Assembly: GCA_951640165.1 (NCBI GenBank) | Contig: OX621244.1 | Location: 11,860,001-11,924,000, forward strand | Length of the DNA: 64,000 bases | Direction: 5' to 3' | Source: Pseudoips prasinana | Taxonomy: Eukaryota; Arthropoda; Insecta; Lepidoptera; Nolidae | In this document: positions 34,799 through 46,419 of the stretch, in pieces | How positions within the stretch are numbered: position 1 is the stretch's first letter | Layout of the letters: every line of letters starts with the position of its first letter | Translations under genes and position numbers: made by a program | Notes under the pieces: generated by a model | The model's database searches: none | What the model saw: only the letters and a program-made list of their open reading frames with translations | Told to the model about the DNA's origin: nothing

Positions 34799-35030
34799 CG
34801 GGCCGATTGGCGTGTTTGGTAAGATACTTGCTTTTCAAGCCGCAGGTCGTGGATTCGGTTCCCACCCAGGACAGATATTTGTTACATGAACATGTCTGGT
34901 TTGTCCTGAGTCTGGGTGTAATTATCTATATAAGAATGTATTTCTTTAAAAAGTAGTATATGTAGTTGTTACTCTCTCATTAGTTTGGGATCAGATGGCC
35001 GTATGTAATTAATGTACCAGGATATTATTA
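34799..35030 (+). mobile_element. tRNA-derived SINE (SINE-2)
   Basis: CGGGCCGATTGGCGTGTTTG, GTGGATTCGGTTCCCACCCA, GTCCTGAGTCTGGGTGTAAT, then the TTAGTTTGGGATCAGATGGC end. It is a full-length copy ending just before the LINE at 35.04 kb. Confidence 0.82.
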
Positions 35031-35069
35031 TATGCTTTTTCAAATAACTAACCTTACGTAACCGTAAAA

Positions 35070-35640
35070 ATGGGCAGGCACAATTATTTAAATATTGGTC
35101 ATCAAAACATACAGGGCTTGTCCGGCAAAGATTTAGAAATAAGTTTATTTTTAGAAAAATATAGTATCCATATATTTTGTATAACTGACAATGAAAATTT
35201 TAGTGTGGGTAGTGCGTTTACCAGAGGGAGTGCTATTCGTGGTGGCTCACTCATAAGTGTGTCTAGCAAAATAAAGTATAAAAATCGATCCGACATTGTC
35301 AGTCTTTCTGTTGAACGCACTGTCGAGCTGTCTTGTATAGAACTAGAGCAATTTTTGGTGATTTGTATGTATCGACCGCCTCTTAGCAATTTTGATTTGT
35401 TTTGTACTACAATGGAAGATGTCTTAGCCAAAATAAATAATACATCTAAAAGCATTATTGTTTGTGGGGATTTCAACATTAATATTTTGGAAAACTCTCC
35501 AAGTACTACAAAACTTTTAAGTCTTTTTAAATCGTTCAATTTAATAAACATTTTCTCAGAACCAACTAGAACTACTGAACACTACTTGTATAGATAACAT
35601 CTTTTGTAACTGTGATGTAGCCAGTAGTATTATCTTAAAT
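35070..35640 (+). pseudogene. AP-like endonuclease, LINE L-A copy 3
   Basis: From ATG 35070: YLNIGHQNIQGLSGKDLEIS, LFLEKYSIHIFCITDNENFS (the usual SE/TE catalytic position reads TDN here), MYRPPLSNFDLFCTTMEDVL, VCGDFNINILEN, FSEPTRTTEHYLYR, then a stop. The following bases encode LDNIFCN-like residues in the next frame, so a frameshift near 35590 breaks it. The terminal SDH block is missing because of a deletion of roughly 80 bp around 35665. Confidence 0.87.
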
Positions 35641-35679
35641 GACCTTACGTCTGAAAAATTACAAGTAGACCTTTAACTG

Positions 35680-36472
35680 AGAGTAGTATAGAACGTTTTA
35701 AAAATAACATAGAAATTAAAATGAATTCCTATTTATTTACATCTACGAATCCAAACCATATGTATGGTGCCCTTTTTGATATAATACATAAAGAATATCA
35801 GAATACGTTTAAAACAAAAATTAGTAATCGTAAAATAAATTGCAAATTTAATGAATGGGCTACACCGGGCATATACAAAAGTAGAGATACGCTGTACGAA
35901 CTATATGGTATTAAAAAATATAACTTGGACCCTATGTTTGTTAATTATGTTAGGAACTACTCTAAACTATTTAAAAAAGTATGTGTGATGGCAAAAGCCA
36001 TTTTTATTAGGGATAAGATTAAAAAGTCCGATAACAAAATAAATACAACCTGGAATATAATAAATAAAGAAACAGGAAGGGCCACTAAACGTGAGAATGG
36101 ATATAAAATACTAAAAGACATGCGTTAATTACGAAAGACCGGGATATAGCCGAAATATTTAATATTTTTTTTTCCGAAATACCGTTAGCCACGACTAGCT
36201 CTTTAAAGTCATCTTTAGCTGATTCAAAACGTTTACTTCTTAATAGCGTGCCGGAATGTAAGGTTACGTTTGAATTTGAACACATCACAGCGACAGATAT
36301 TATAAACACTGTTAAATCTATAAGTGCAAAGACTACTGGAGATTTTTGGGGCATTTCAATGAAAGTTTTAAAGAGTATTTTGGCTCCGTTCCTTGCAATT
36401 ATCTTTAACTAGAGCATTGATACAGGTTCATTCCCGGACCTTATGAAATTAAGTAAGATCATTCCTTTATTC
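35680..36472 (+). pseudogene. EN-RT linker and RT N-terminus, LINE L-A copy 3
   Basis: 35721-36128 is open: the NEWATPGIYKSRDTLYELYG block, NYVRNYSKLFKKVC and NKINTTWNIINKETGRATKR. After a frame change it continues as FSEIPLATTSSLKSSLADSK, FEFEHITATDIINTVKSISA, a stop replacing the residue before [20 protein letters not shown], and is then cut by the insertion. The same blocks are in copy 1 at 1.25-1.9 kb. Confidence 0.85.
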
Positions 36473-36822
36473 GTGCGTTGTGGTGTGAAAGAGGATGTAG
36501 TCACAAAGATTGAAAAAGGCATGCTGAGATGGTTTGGCCATTTAGAAAGGATGAATGAAAGAAGATTGACAAAAGAAGTATACCTGGCCTGTGTGAATGG
36601 GACAACCGGAAGGGGAAGACCACGTCGAACATTCTCTGACCAAATTGGAGATGTTCTCAAGAAAGGGCAGGTCAGAAGTACCCTAAACCGGCGAGCATGT
36701 ATGAAGAATGTAATGACAGTGATCGAGGCAAAAGAAGTATGCAAAGATCGTGAGAAATGGAAATCCGTTGTCTTTGCCTACCCCTCTGGGAAACAGGCAT
36801 GAGTCTATGTATGTATGTATGT
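36473..36822 (+). mobile_element. 5'-truncated LINE insertion with 12-bp target duplication
   Basis: 350 bp flanked by ATTCCTTTATTC (36461-36472 and 36823-36834). It encodes [60 protein letters not shown], ...YPSGKQA, stop, then a (GTAT)n tail. This is the C-terminal end of a distinct non-LTR element whose copies end in GAGTCTATGTATGTATG. Its frame has no stop before the natural end, so it is young relative to the LINE it interrupts. Another end of the same family is at 57212-57275. Confidence 0.88.
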
Positions 36823-36834
36823 ATTCCTTTATTC

Positions 36835-38153
36835 AAGTCGGGCAGTAAAAACGAACTCGGTAATTATAGACCTATATCAATTTTGCCCGTATTTAGCAAA
36901 ATATTTGAAAGAATTTTACTTAAGCAATTGGTGAAACACTTTAATTTGAATAATTTGCTACATTGTGATCAGTACGTTTTTACTAAAGGTCGATCAACTA
37001 CAGATGCTGGAGTCACCTTAATGAAACACATTTACAGTGCTTGGGAGTCGTCACAGAATGCCATTGGGGTGTTTTGCGACCTCTCCAAGGCGTTTGATTG
37101 CGTTCACCACGACACTCTGTTGGGTAAACTCCATCATTATGGCGTGCGTAATATTGCAATTGAAGTTCTTTCCTCTTATTTGGATCAACGAACTCAAAAG
37201 ATATCAATGGGAAAAAGTCATCAGCTCTACCTGTGCACATGGGCGTCCCACAAGGTTCTATTTTTGGGCCATTTTTATTTCTCATTTACATTAATGATCT
37301 ACCATACTATATACAAGATAAATGTAACGTTGTATTATTTGCAGATGACACTACACTGATTTTTAAAGTCAAACGAAATTTGAACCATTATGATCTAATT
37401 AATTCTACCTTGATTCGTACAAATGACTGGTTTACAGCTAATAACCTTGTATTAAATGCTAATAAAACGAAATGCATTCAGTTCATCATGCCTAATGTTA
37501 ACAGTGTAGTACCAAAAGTGAGTATTAATGGTGATTTCTTAGATATGGTTAAATCGACAATTTTTCTGGGTTTTACGATTGATAACAAGTTGCAATGGGG
37601 TGAATATATTTCCTGTCTTGCGAACAAACTTAGCTCGGCGACTTACGCAATCAGAAAAGTAAGACAATTTACTGATGTCGACACTGCTAGACTTATTTAT
37701 TATAGTTATTTTCATAGCCTCATGTCCTACGGAATTTTATCATGGGGCAGGGCTGCAGACATTGAAACCATATTTATCTTACAGAAGAGAGCCATTCGTG
37801 CCATATATCAACTTGGTGCTAGGGTTTCACTTAAAGAGTTATTCAAGGACATAGATATACTGACTGTGGCATCACAGTATATTTACGCCAATATAATATA
37901 TGTACGTCAGAACTTACATCTATTTGAAAAAAGAAGTGACGTTCATAATCTAATCACTAGAAACAAACATAAGTGTTGTTCTCAATACCATCGTCTTCAT
38001 AAAGTACATCGATCTTTTTCCCTCAATTTTATAATAAAATACCAACGCATGTAATTCAAATGCCTCTAGACAAATTTAAATCTGAGATAAAAAAATGTTT
38101 ATTAAAAAAAGCATATTATACAATCAAAGAATGTATTGACGACAAAACCCCTT
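36835..38153 (+). pseudogene. Reverse transcriptase, LINE L-A copy 3
   Basis: SGSKNELGNYRPISILPVFS, TKGRSTTDAGVTLMKHIYSA, FCDLSKAFDCVHHDTLLGKL (catalytic Asp), then a frameshift near 37220. It continues MGVPQGSIFGPFLFLIYIND, CNVVLFADDTTLIFK (catalytic Asp pair), LGFTIDNKLQWGEYISCLAN, SYFHSLMSYGILSWG, QKRAIRAIYQLGARVSLKEL. A second frameshift at about 38045 precedes the C-terminus IPTHVIQMPLDKFKSEIKKC...CIDDKTPW. All RT motifs are visible but in three frames. Confidence 0.9.
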
Positions 38154-38412
38154 GGTAGCTTAGTTAGAGCTTGCAATGGACAGACAAATTACATTTACCA
38201 ATATTTTTAATTTATAAAATTACTATTATAGTTATTATATTTTTGTATTTGTATAACCCGTTTCTTTTTTTTTTCTATTGTTATTTTTAATTTTATTGAC
38301 ATGTTTGTAATTTTTTTGGTATGTAGTTTAATTATATCGTATTTTTTTTCTATTGACGTGTATAAGTGTATGTAATGTACCTAAGTGCAATAAACATTTT
38401 TCATTTTTATTT

Positions 38413-38984
38413 TTTTGAAATATACTTGTAAAAAATGTATTTTGTTATCATGTACGTACGCAATATAAGTTTTTCTAGTATTTCCACGGTTTGCCAGCAC
38501 TAATTTTAGACATATTTTGCATATATGTAGTTTACTATACGCGAGACAATAGTAAAAGAATGGCGAAGTAATTTTTTGTTACATTTTTACTAATTATTAT
38601 TAATAGCACTTTATCAGTTTAAGGGATACATATTGACCAAAAATGCATTGTGGAACCCAACCTTCAATACATTTACCAGTCAGTCAAAATTCTATCCACC
38701 TCAGTAATTTTTTATAAACAAGTTGGCAACACCGCCGTTCGTTTATAAGCTCCAAATCGGTAAATAACAAATATTAATTATATATTGCCCATAAATGTGA
38801 TCCGACTAACTAATTTGGGCTCGACGATTAATAATTGGGTGATGTTTAATTTTCTTCTTAGTTGGTTTGTGTAATTAAGGTGAGTTTTTCATGCTTGGTC
38901 ATTAACTGAAGCTGTTATTTTGAATAGGGTTCACGTTTTATAATACAATTACCTTCTAGTATATAATTAATTATTTGTAATTTA
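38413..38984. other. Unique AT-rich sequence
   Basis: No recognisable gene or repeat. Confidence 0.5.
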
Positions 38985-38996
38985 ATTGACATTGTT

Positions 38997-39103
38997 CATC
39001 ATCATCATCATATCAGCCGAAAGACGTCCACTGCTGGAAAAAGGCCTCCCCCAAGGATCTCCACAATAGCCGGTCCTGGGCTGCCCGCATCCAGCGGCTT
39101 CCC
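38997..39103 (-). repeat. RTE-type LINE 3' end with 12-bp target duplication
   Basis: CATCATCATCATATCAGCCG, GACGTCCACTGCTGG, CCTCCCCCAAGGATCTCCAC, and a 5' truncation at CAGCGGCTTCCC. Flanked by ATTGACATTGTT at 38985-38996 and 39104-39115. Confidence 0.9.
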
Positions 39104-39134
39104 ATTGACATTGTTGTTGGTTAATAATTATCCA

Positions 39135-39295
39135 ATAATAATAACAACCTGGGACATTATTCACACATCTGATCCCAAACTAAGCAGAGCTTGTAGTAAG
39201 GAAACCAGATATCTGATATATTACATTTATTACTTTTCTTTTGTAAATAGGATGGGATGGGACTCGAACCCATTGCCTGCGGTATAGGTAAAATA
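39135..39295 (-). mobile_element. SINE-2 copy, head truncated
   Basis: ACACATCTGATCCCAAACTA, GCAGAGCTTGTAGTAAGGAA, CTTTTCTTTTGTAAATAGGA and GGGACTCGAACCCATTGCCT (box-B-like on the minus strand). The middle part is deleted. Confidence 0.75.
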
Positions 39296-39383
39296 TATTA
39301 GAAGGTTGATTACTTGCTTCAATAGCCAATAGGGTAATCCAAGTAAAGTATAAAATGAAAGAAAGATTGTTATTTGGAGGAGG

Positions 39384-39428
39384 CAATTTAGTTTTACGAA
39401 TATCCCGTATATTCGTAAAACTAAATTG
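39384..39428. repeat. Perfect 20-bp inverted repeat
   Basis: Arms 39384-39403 and 39409-39428 are exact reverse complements with a 5-base loop (CCCGT). Confidence 0.9.
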
Positions 39429-39506
39429 TAAATAGTATTTAGGGTTTATTCTGACTTTTTTAACTCTGCCGAAATTAGTTTGTAACGGATTGATATTATA
39501 AGTACT

Positions 39507-39568
39507 TTTTTTCGGGACTAGTCCCTCCCTCTTACCCACCACTGCAACTCCTGTAAGCCAGCATCAAC
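39507..39568 (-). mobile_element. Retroposon family R, truncated copy
   Basis: 62 bp: a T-run, CGGGACTAGTCCCTCCCTCT, ACCCACCACTGCAACTCCTG, TAAGCCAGCATCAAC. Flanked by ATAAGTACT (39498-39506, 39569-39577). Read on the minus strand it ends in a short A-tail and is 5'-truncated relative to 41430-41594. Confidence 0.82.
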
Positions 39569-39577
39569 ATAAGTACT

Positions 39578-40040
39578 ACTGAAATACCTAAAAATGTATG
39601 TAGAGAGTATGGTAACCTAGAAATTTTATCGAAATTATTCGAGCCGTTGTGGAAAATCAACCCAACACATAAATAAATAGTTAACCATTTTTGGCAGTTT
39701 TAAACTATACGATAAAATTTCTCCTAAATTTAATACAATATAGATATAAAATGGTTCTCAAATATCAAGGGTTCGATAAAATATACATAATTTTATATTA
39801 AGGAAATATACTTATTATATATGAATATACTTATTAAGGAAAGAAAAGGAACATAAAGGAATATACTAATATTTTTTTTACATGAATCAAATTCTCTCAG
39901 ATATATCTCAGAACATGATAAACCTGATATGACACACATTTTAATATCGTGCCCTACAAACTAATTACTTATGTAAAAGTAAAATACTCTTTATTATATA
40001 CACGAAAAATACAAATTATAGTAATAATAATAAATTATAG
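39578..40040. other. Unique AT-rich sequence
   Basis: Nothing recognised. Confidence 0.5.
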
Positions 40041-40282
40041 TAATAATATCTAGTCACACAGATCATCCTAGCCCCAAACTAAGCTAAGCTTGTACTATGG
40101 GTACCAGGCGACGATATACATACTTATATAGATAGATACATACTTATATACATAGAAAACATCCATGACTCAGAAACAAATATTCCTGCCTATCACATAA
40201 ATAATTGCACTTACCGGGATTCGAACCCAGGACCACCAGCTTCGTAGGCAGGAGCACTACCAACTAGGCTACGGTGACCGTC
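40041..40282 (-). mobile_element. tRNA-derived SINE (SINE-3)
   Basis: The minus strand starts with GACGGTCACCGTAGCCTAGT TGGTAGTG (box A: TAGCCTAGTTGG), then CCTGGGTTCGAATCCCGGTA (box B). The body ends GTTTGGGGCTAGGATGATCT and a (TTATTA)n-type tail. The body is related to that of SINE-2, but the tRNA-like head is different. Confidence 0.88.
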
Positions 40283-41415
40283 AAATAGATGTCAAAATAC
40301 AATGGGTGGCCTTATCGCTACTGCGATTTCTTCCAGGCAACCTTGGTATGGAATATCAATTGAAACAAAAAAAAATATTAAATTATTCAATATTGATCGG
40401 ACTTAAACTAAAAATCTGCTGACTGTCTCTTTTGACTGTACAAGTTTTGTCGAGATTCTCCATCAAAAGATTTCTTAAAGAAAGCTATTGAACCGCAAAT
40501 GTCTCTGAATGTCAAAATCAGTTTTATTTGATCGAATACTGAACAAATCAACGCGGATATGACTGAACTCGAATATTAAAGTCCCTCAAAGACATCCATT
40601 CGAGCGAAAGATTCTTTCAGCTAAGTTGCCACTTTCATAACTAAGAGATATGGCATATAAGAATCTCTGTGTATCTAAATGCCCGAGGCATTTGGAATTT
40701 TATTAAAACTTCTCCCCTTTGAGATAACTTCTGTTTGATAGAAGCCAGAAGGAGGGCGCGCGACAAACCCACCCCCCCTTTCCCCGACAATTAATGCCAC
40801 CATTTACGAAATTTTATTTCATTTGCGAATGCGAACTCCCGTTATTTGATTATTAATAAAATGAGTTTTATTTTGTTGCCCATTTGCATAATTGTTTCAT
40901 TTTCACTTTTCGTCCGTCGTATTCGATAAAGTCCGGGCCGAAATCTTCTAAAAGAAATTAAACTCGAGTTTGCAAGAGAGGCCTCTGAGATTTTTAGTGT
41001 TTTCTGCCAGAAATTTAATTTTTCGACGCGGTCCGGAAATTATGTTGGTTCTCATCGAGGCAAATTAACTTTACGTAATCATTTTATCTTCAAGACTTTG
41101 ACCCAAAATAGAACTAATTAAGTCTCTTATTTGATCCTTCATCATAGTATCTCTCAAGGATAATTAAGAACATTTTTTTTATAATACATCGCTTAGAAAC
41201 TACAAAATTTTAGCTAAGAAATTTGGTTGATTTTATTGGCTAAATAACCTGAATTGGTCATTTATCCACTCCTCTCATTGTCTTCATTGTTTTTTTTTCT
41301 GAGTATATAATCATTTTCACGTGTATAACGTATAACAATAGTAGAAAATCCTATTCAGTCAAATATACCTCCTCTAAACAACCAGTTACCGTCACCGGAG
41401 TTGATATCGGTGCCG
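40283..41415. other. Unique sequence with a conserved-looking, repeat-free block
   Basis: 40730-41110 is less AT-biased, has no repeat signature and contains the octamer-like ATTTGCATAATTG and several AATTA homeodomain-type words. It has no sustained reading frame. It could be ordinary intronic DNA or a regulatory block; the sequence alone does not decide. Confidence 0.35.
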
Positions 41416-41429
41416 TTACTGCCACTGTT

Positions 41430-41594
41430 TTTTTTTTTTAATTCGGGACTAGTCCCTCCCTCTTACCCACCACTGCAACTCCTGTAAGCCAGGATCAACA
41501 GTGGCACACAATGAAATGACACTGAGCGGTGAAGCTCAGGCATGTCCCGGGGAATCGCTTTAACTGTCTTGGATCCCGCAACGAATTTCGAATT
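41430..41594 (-). mobile_element. Retroposon family R, longest copy
   Basis: 165 bp between 14-bp direct repeats TTACTGCCACTGTT (41416-41429, 41595-41608). On the minus strand it runs ...GGGATCCAAGACAG, CGATTCCCCGGGACATGCCT, GAGCTTCACCGCTCAGTGTC, GCCACTGTTGATCCTGGCTT, GTGGTGGGTAAGAGGGAGGG, ACTAGTCCCGAATT and then an A-run. No tRNA boxes are obvious. It could be a small SINE or the 3' end of an unknown LINE. Confidence 0.88.
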
Positions 41595-41608
41595 TTACTG
41601 CCACTGTT

Positions 41609-43434
41609 GTTATCACTACAAACAGTGTCATAACTTGTGCATTTCGCATATAATTCAAATTCCTAGCTAACCTCTAAAAAAACCGGAATGCTCACCAAAT
41701 CTCATATATGAAACAAGGCAGCCGTAAAGCTAGTTGTACCAGCACGTATCTCAACATAGACATTAGTGGTCAACATTGCAGTTATGTTAGATCCCCACGG
41801 AGTTGGATAGGCCACTATGGCCACTATAGCGCGCAAACCATTCAGTGAAGATACGTGGAAAGAACATTTAAAATAAATGATATCAGAAACATAGCTTGTA
41901 ATTTAGTTAAAATTTCTGTATCATAAGCTCAAGTGTATTTAACTTACAATGTAACAGTTAAAATAAGCTAAGAACTGTATTATTAGTCGGAATTTCTAAA
42001 AATATATAAATTATTTACAGGAACGATATTTCATTACTAACTTAAATTATTTAGTATAATATTTTATAGTTATTTAGCTTCCTGAGATGATTAGGGAGAT
42101 GAAAACACGAAAATTCATTTTGTTACATAAAAGGGTCTACGATTCTCGATGAAATTTATAGAATATTAAAGAATAAAAAGAATATTATATATAAATAAAA
42201 TATTTTTTAAAGTTTTCAGGGATATTTCATTATAAGTATCTAAAAATTTTAAAGTTATAGCTTAATTTTCTCTATCCTGTACATAACCAAACAGATAAAA
42301 TTAAGCTATAACTTTAGTTTGTAGTGACAGTACAAGCTAATCTAAACAATGTCACTAAATATCATTATCAACCGGGCCTATCTAATAATTCCGACCAATA
42401 TCCGTAACCCTTAAAAGCAAAGGATCGGACCATTTGCAGTTTCAATACAATTTTGCGGTCAAAATCATAAAATGTAAGCACATCTTATGTCGCTTGCTCT
42501 ACTCCGTGACTCTTACGATTGGGACGAAACTTTGTAAGACTATTGATTACTTCACGCCTGTTATGTTATCTACTTTTAAATACTTATACTAAAATTATGG
42601 TGAATAATTTAATATCTTTGTGTTTTGTATGAGTCCTATTTTGATAAGGAAATTCAACCGATGAAAATAAAAATAAATATTTTTATTTGAAGTGGAAAAA
42701 TTATTCCATTTCCAATAAAAATTGGATTATGAAAATTGTTTCACAAACATCAAGGAAACGCATACATATAAGAAATATGCAATCATCAGAAAATGAAAAA
42801 TTTTGCTATTACTAGAACTTATTTAATTACGCTTTCGATATTGATTTATTAAGTTTTATATTGATCACCAATGTAACATATACCAGTAAAATCTTTTGGT
42901 AAGATATTGAAAAGAGTGCGGTAGGTAGTAAGCAAAACTGGGCGGTGGTCCATTCAAAGGTGACGGCCGCATGCAAATTCACACAAAAATAAATATGCCA
43001 CACAAAAACAATAACATGCGAAGTAAGTACTTATGTAATTGTGTGTGTTGTAATTTATTGGAAATACTCGTTGTTATTTTGTTAAATACAACTGCAGAGT
43101 GGAATTATAGGAACTTAGTAAATATTAAACATGTTTAAGCGGTCAATAGATTCTTCTATGTGTCTGTTCATATATTTATATAATTGTGATATATTTTGTT
43201 ACCTTTTCGTGTCGGAACTAGCTCTACTAAATTTGCCTTAATTTACGAATGGAAACAGATCTTAATCCGGAGTAACATACTAATATAGGACTACAATTAC
43301 GTAGGCCTTTTTATATTTATTCAATTGGAATTATTATACAGGCGAAGTTATAAGTATATGTAATTCGGTTTTTGACACCTAAGCTCATTGTTAGGTAGTG
43401 TTATTTATATATTGTATATATATTTATTTTATTT
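41609..43434. other. Unique AT-rich sequence
   Basis: 1.8 kb with no gene. It contains one hairpin (42251-42315). Confidence 0.5.
42251..42315. repeat. Perfect 19-bp inverted repeat
   Basis: Arms 42251-42269 (AAAGTTATAGCTTAATTTT) and 42297-42315, exact reverse complements with a 27-base spacer. Confidence 0.88.
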
Positions 43435-43930
43435 CACTGGCTTGTTGGTTTAGTGGAAGTGACTACTGAGCCAGAGGTCGTGGGTTTGATCCCCACCCAG
43501 GACAAATCTTTGTGTGATGAGAACAATTATGAAATTTGTTATATGTTGGGTGTATTTCGAAAAATATAATAATAAAAAATAATAATAATATCTGGGAACA
43601 ATGTCACACAGATCATCCTAGCCCCAAACTAAGCAAAGCTTGTACTATGGGTACCAGGCGACGATATACATACTTATATAGATAGATAAATACATATATA
43701 CATAGAAAACATCCATGACTCGGAAACAAATATTCGTGCTCATCACACAAATATTTGCACTTACCGGGATTCGAACCCAGGACCACCAGCTTCGTAGGCA
43801 GGAGCACTACCAACTAGGCTATGGTGACCGTCTTATTATGTTTATCAGTTGCCAGTTTACCATAGTACAGGCTCTGTCTAGTTTGGGATCAGATGGCAGT
43901 GTGTTAGTCCCAAAATATGTATTTATTTTT
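43435..43930 (+). mobile_element. SINE-2 split by a SINE-3 insertion
   Basis: Head and first body part at 43435-43585 (CTGGCTTGTTGGTTTAGTGG, GTGGGTTTGATCCCCACCCA). The remainder is at 43843-43930 (CAGGCTCTGTCTAGTTTGGG ATCAGATGGCAGTG). The two parts join in the order seen in the uninterrupted copies, so the SINE-3 between them is a later insertion. Confidence 0.82.
43586..43842 (-). mobile_element. SINE-3 nested in SINE-2
   Basis: Almost identical to 40041-40282: GATCATCCTAGCCCCAAACT, GGTACCAGGCGACGATATAC, GGGATTCGAACCCAGGACCA, CTACCAACTAGGCTATGGTG. The high similarity of the two SINE-3 copies suggests recent activity. Confidence 0.88.
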
Positions 43931-44494
43931 ATTTATTAATATATTTTCAATCTTTAAGTTATTCATTCAATTGTTCTGTAGTTAATAAGTTCTTAGGTTA
44001 TTTACTTTTATTATATGTAAATAATATTTTATTTATGGTCACTCTTCTTTTGTTTTTATTTGCCTTGACCACCTAGTATTTCCCTTAATCCCCTTGAAAC
44101 CTATCATTAATTGACAATATACTAATGTTAAGACAGGGTTAAACGCATAATTGCACAAGGTCGTTCGTTATCTTTAGGTACGTTAGTATCTGGTTTGGAA
44201 TGTAACTCTATAATAATTTGGAACGAAGAAACTGTAGGTTGTACATCGGAATGTTAGTGGTATATTATTATCGTTTTACATAACTGTCATTGCGAATACA
44301 ATTGTATAAAGTTTTGTTGGAATGTTTCAAAATTCACTTACGGAGTACTTTTGCTCTTACAAATAACTTAATGGACTGTTTTTTTTATTAATTTATTGTT
44401 TCACTTAAGTTGATAAGTACAAAATAAAACTAAATAATATATAATCGACTGTTCCTGTTAGTCTTGAAAAGATAATAACTAACAAATTAACATT
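43931..44494. other. Unique AT-rich sequence
   Basis: Nothing recognised. Confidence 0.5.
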
Positions 44495-44605
44495 TACACC
44501 CAGACTCTTTTGAATAACACAAATATTCGTCCTGTGTAAAGAATGGAACTCATTACACGAAGCAGCGAAGATATTCTCGTAACCGATGCACCACGCGTGA
44601 AAGCA
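44495..44605 (-). mobile_element. Degenerate tRNA-headed SINE fragment
   Basis: CACCCAGACTCTTTTGAATA, ATATTCGTCCTGTG, ACTCATTACACGAAGCAGCG, and CCGATGCACCACGCGTG. On the minus strand this is a worn SINE-1-like head (TGGTGCATCGGTTACGAG) with part of the body. Confidence 0.55.
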
Positions 44606-45028
44606 TTTTTATAACTACTGAGCCGTTTGCCAAAAATTTACAATGAGTTGTTACGTACTCTTAAGTAACCTATAATATAGTAATCATTCCTTTTATTGTT
44701 TTTTTTTGTACGAAGTTTTACATAAGCAGTGAAGCAGATGAGAGCTATATAGTTCTCAAAATACTAAAACTACATTGCTGACCAATCCTTTCAACAATAT
44801 TTTCTTATTAATTATTTTCCTAGCTAATACCAAGATTAACTGTATATTTTAAATGAATTTTAATTAAATTAAAATAAAGATTTCTTGTCATTATGTATCC
44901 GTAATTCTAAACGAGACTTTAATAAAGTAACTACTTACTATAAATACGACCCAATTCTAGTAAAAATAGTAAAAGAAAGCCTTTAACTCAAAGTTGTTAT
45001 TTATTTTGGTACTTTTATATTATAGTTA
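44606..45028. other. Unique AT-rich sequence
   Basis: Nothing recognised. Confidence 0.5.
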
Positions 45029-45118
45029 GGCAGCGTAGGACCGGCTATTGTGGAGATCCTTGGGGGAGGCCTTTGTCCAGCTGTGGACGACTTTCGGCTG
45101 ATTTGACGATGATGAAGA
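45029..45118 (+). repeat. RTE-type LINE 3' end, 5'-truncated
   Basis: GGACCGGCTATTGTGGAGAT, CCTTGGGGGAGGCCTTTGTC, CGGCTGATTTGACGATGATG. Confidence 0.88.
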
Positions 45119-46419
45119 TGCTGATATAATTATTGATTAACCCACAAATGCTACCATATTCATGTAGTACAGAAATGTACTAAGCATTAATATTGTAAAC
45201 TTGTTCAATACTTTAAATCTCTTGAGAGATAGCTAAACTTCAATATTTTACATCTAACAACACCACAATAATTCAGCTGGTACCGGTTTAATAACAGCTG
45301 CTTTTGGTAAGAATTAGAAGGGAACAAGACATTTTGCAACGGTCACACCTGAGTCTATCATGAATAATGCACCGCAGTAAGACGATTTAGTGCAAACTGC
45401 TATGCAAAATATGGATTCCAAAACATGGCTTGTCCTTGGCGTTTGTTGTGATAAGATCCTGATATTTGTAAATATTTTATCAATGGCATATCGTACTCGC
45501 TGGCTGAGAATATGACCTTTAGTTCAAATCGATGGCCGCTGTTACAGTAAATATAGCTAGGAAGTGGTTCATAAAACAATGTTGACTGGCAACGATGGTA
45601 CATTTATGATTATATTGTAACTATGCTTCCGTTAAACATAATTGTATGTCATAATTAAGGAGCTAACTCTTGTAGAATAATATATTTTATATACAACTTA
45701 CCAAGTCTTCAAACACGCATAAGACCCACCCATGAATGTCGTAGCCTATGTCGCTTGTATCACAATTAGTGCACTTTGCTCACGACCAGGACCGTAAATG
45801 TTGTTGTCACCTGGAGTGAAATTGGCAAAGGCCAGTGGAGCTGCTTGTAGGGCGATTAAGTTCTATAGAGGTGGACTCTTGGGGACTTCTAATCTGCATT
45901 TAACGGACACGAAGTACACCCAGAATAAATATGGAAGTCACAAATAGTAGTGTGCGCAGATCAAACCCTACATTAAAGGTATTGAGGTAGCAGCGAGACG
46001 AACACTTTAATTACTACACGTATAAAGTGGAATGAAATTTAATCAGTGTTTAGTAGTGAAATTTAATATTTCAGTTCCTATACACACATGCTAATCAATT
46101 GGCACCCTTTGCTTTAAGGCATAATATTCTTTTTACTTATTTTACAAATTGACATTTGACATGTTTTTACGATTCAGGATTAGATACACCTCCTTCAGTT
46201 CGAATTTTACATATTTTAGACGACTAAGCAAACAATTACTTTAAAAGAGAAAGAACTTAGCAACTCAACAAAGTGCCTTACAGAATACACGCCTGCATAG
46301 CCGGCATGACGACAAAAGCTCAATTAATGATCGACCAATGAATTTATAGAAAAGCACATGAGCCTATGTCTGAGTGCATGGGGATTGGATGAACGCTGTA
46401 GAGACAAAATAAAAATATG
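45119..46419. other. Unique sequence
   Basis: 1.3 kb with no supported gene. 45780-45900 is less AT-rich but has no recognisable frame. Confidence 0.5.

Larger units (their letters stand above)
35040..38412 (+). mobile_element. LINE L-A copy 3, nearly full-length but broken
   Basis: EN (35070-35640), EN-RT linker (35680-36472), RT (36835-38153) and a 3' UTR ending CAATAAACATTTTTCATTTT. The domain order is complete, but there are at least three frame breaks, an internal deletion near 35665 and a 350-bp retroposon inserted at 36473-36822. It serves as the reference for the other L-A copies. No ORF1 is visible upstream; the SINE-2 ends immediately before, so any ORF1 was lost or absent. Confidence 0.88.
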
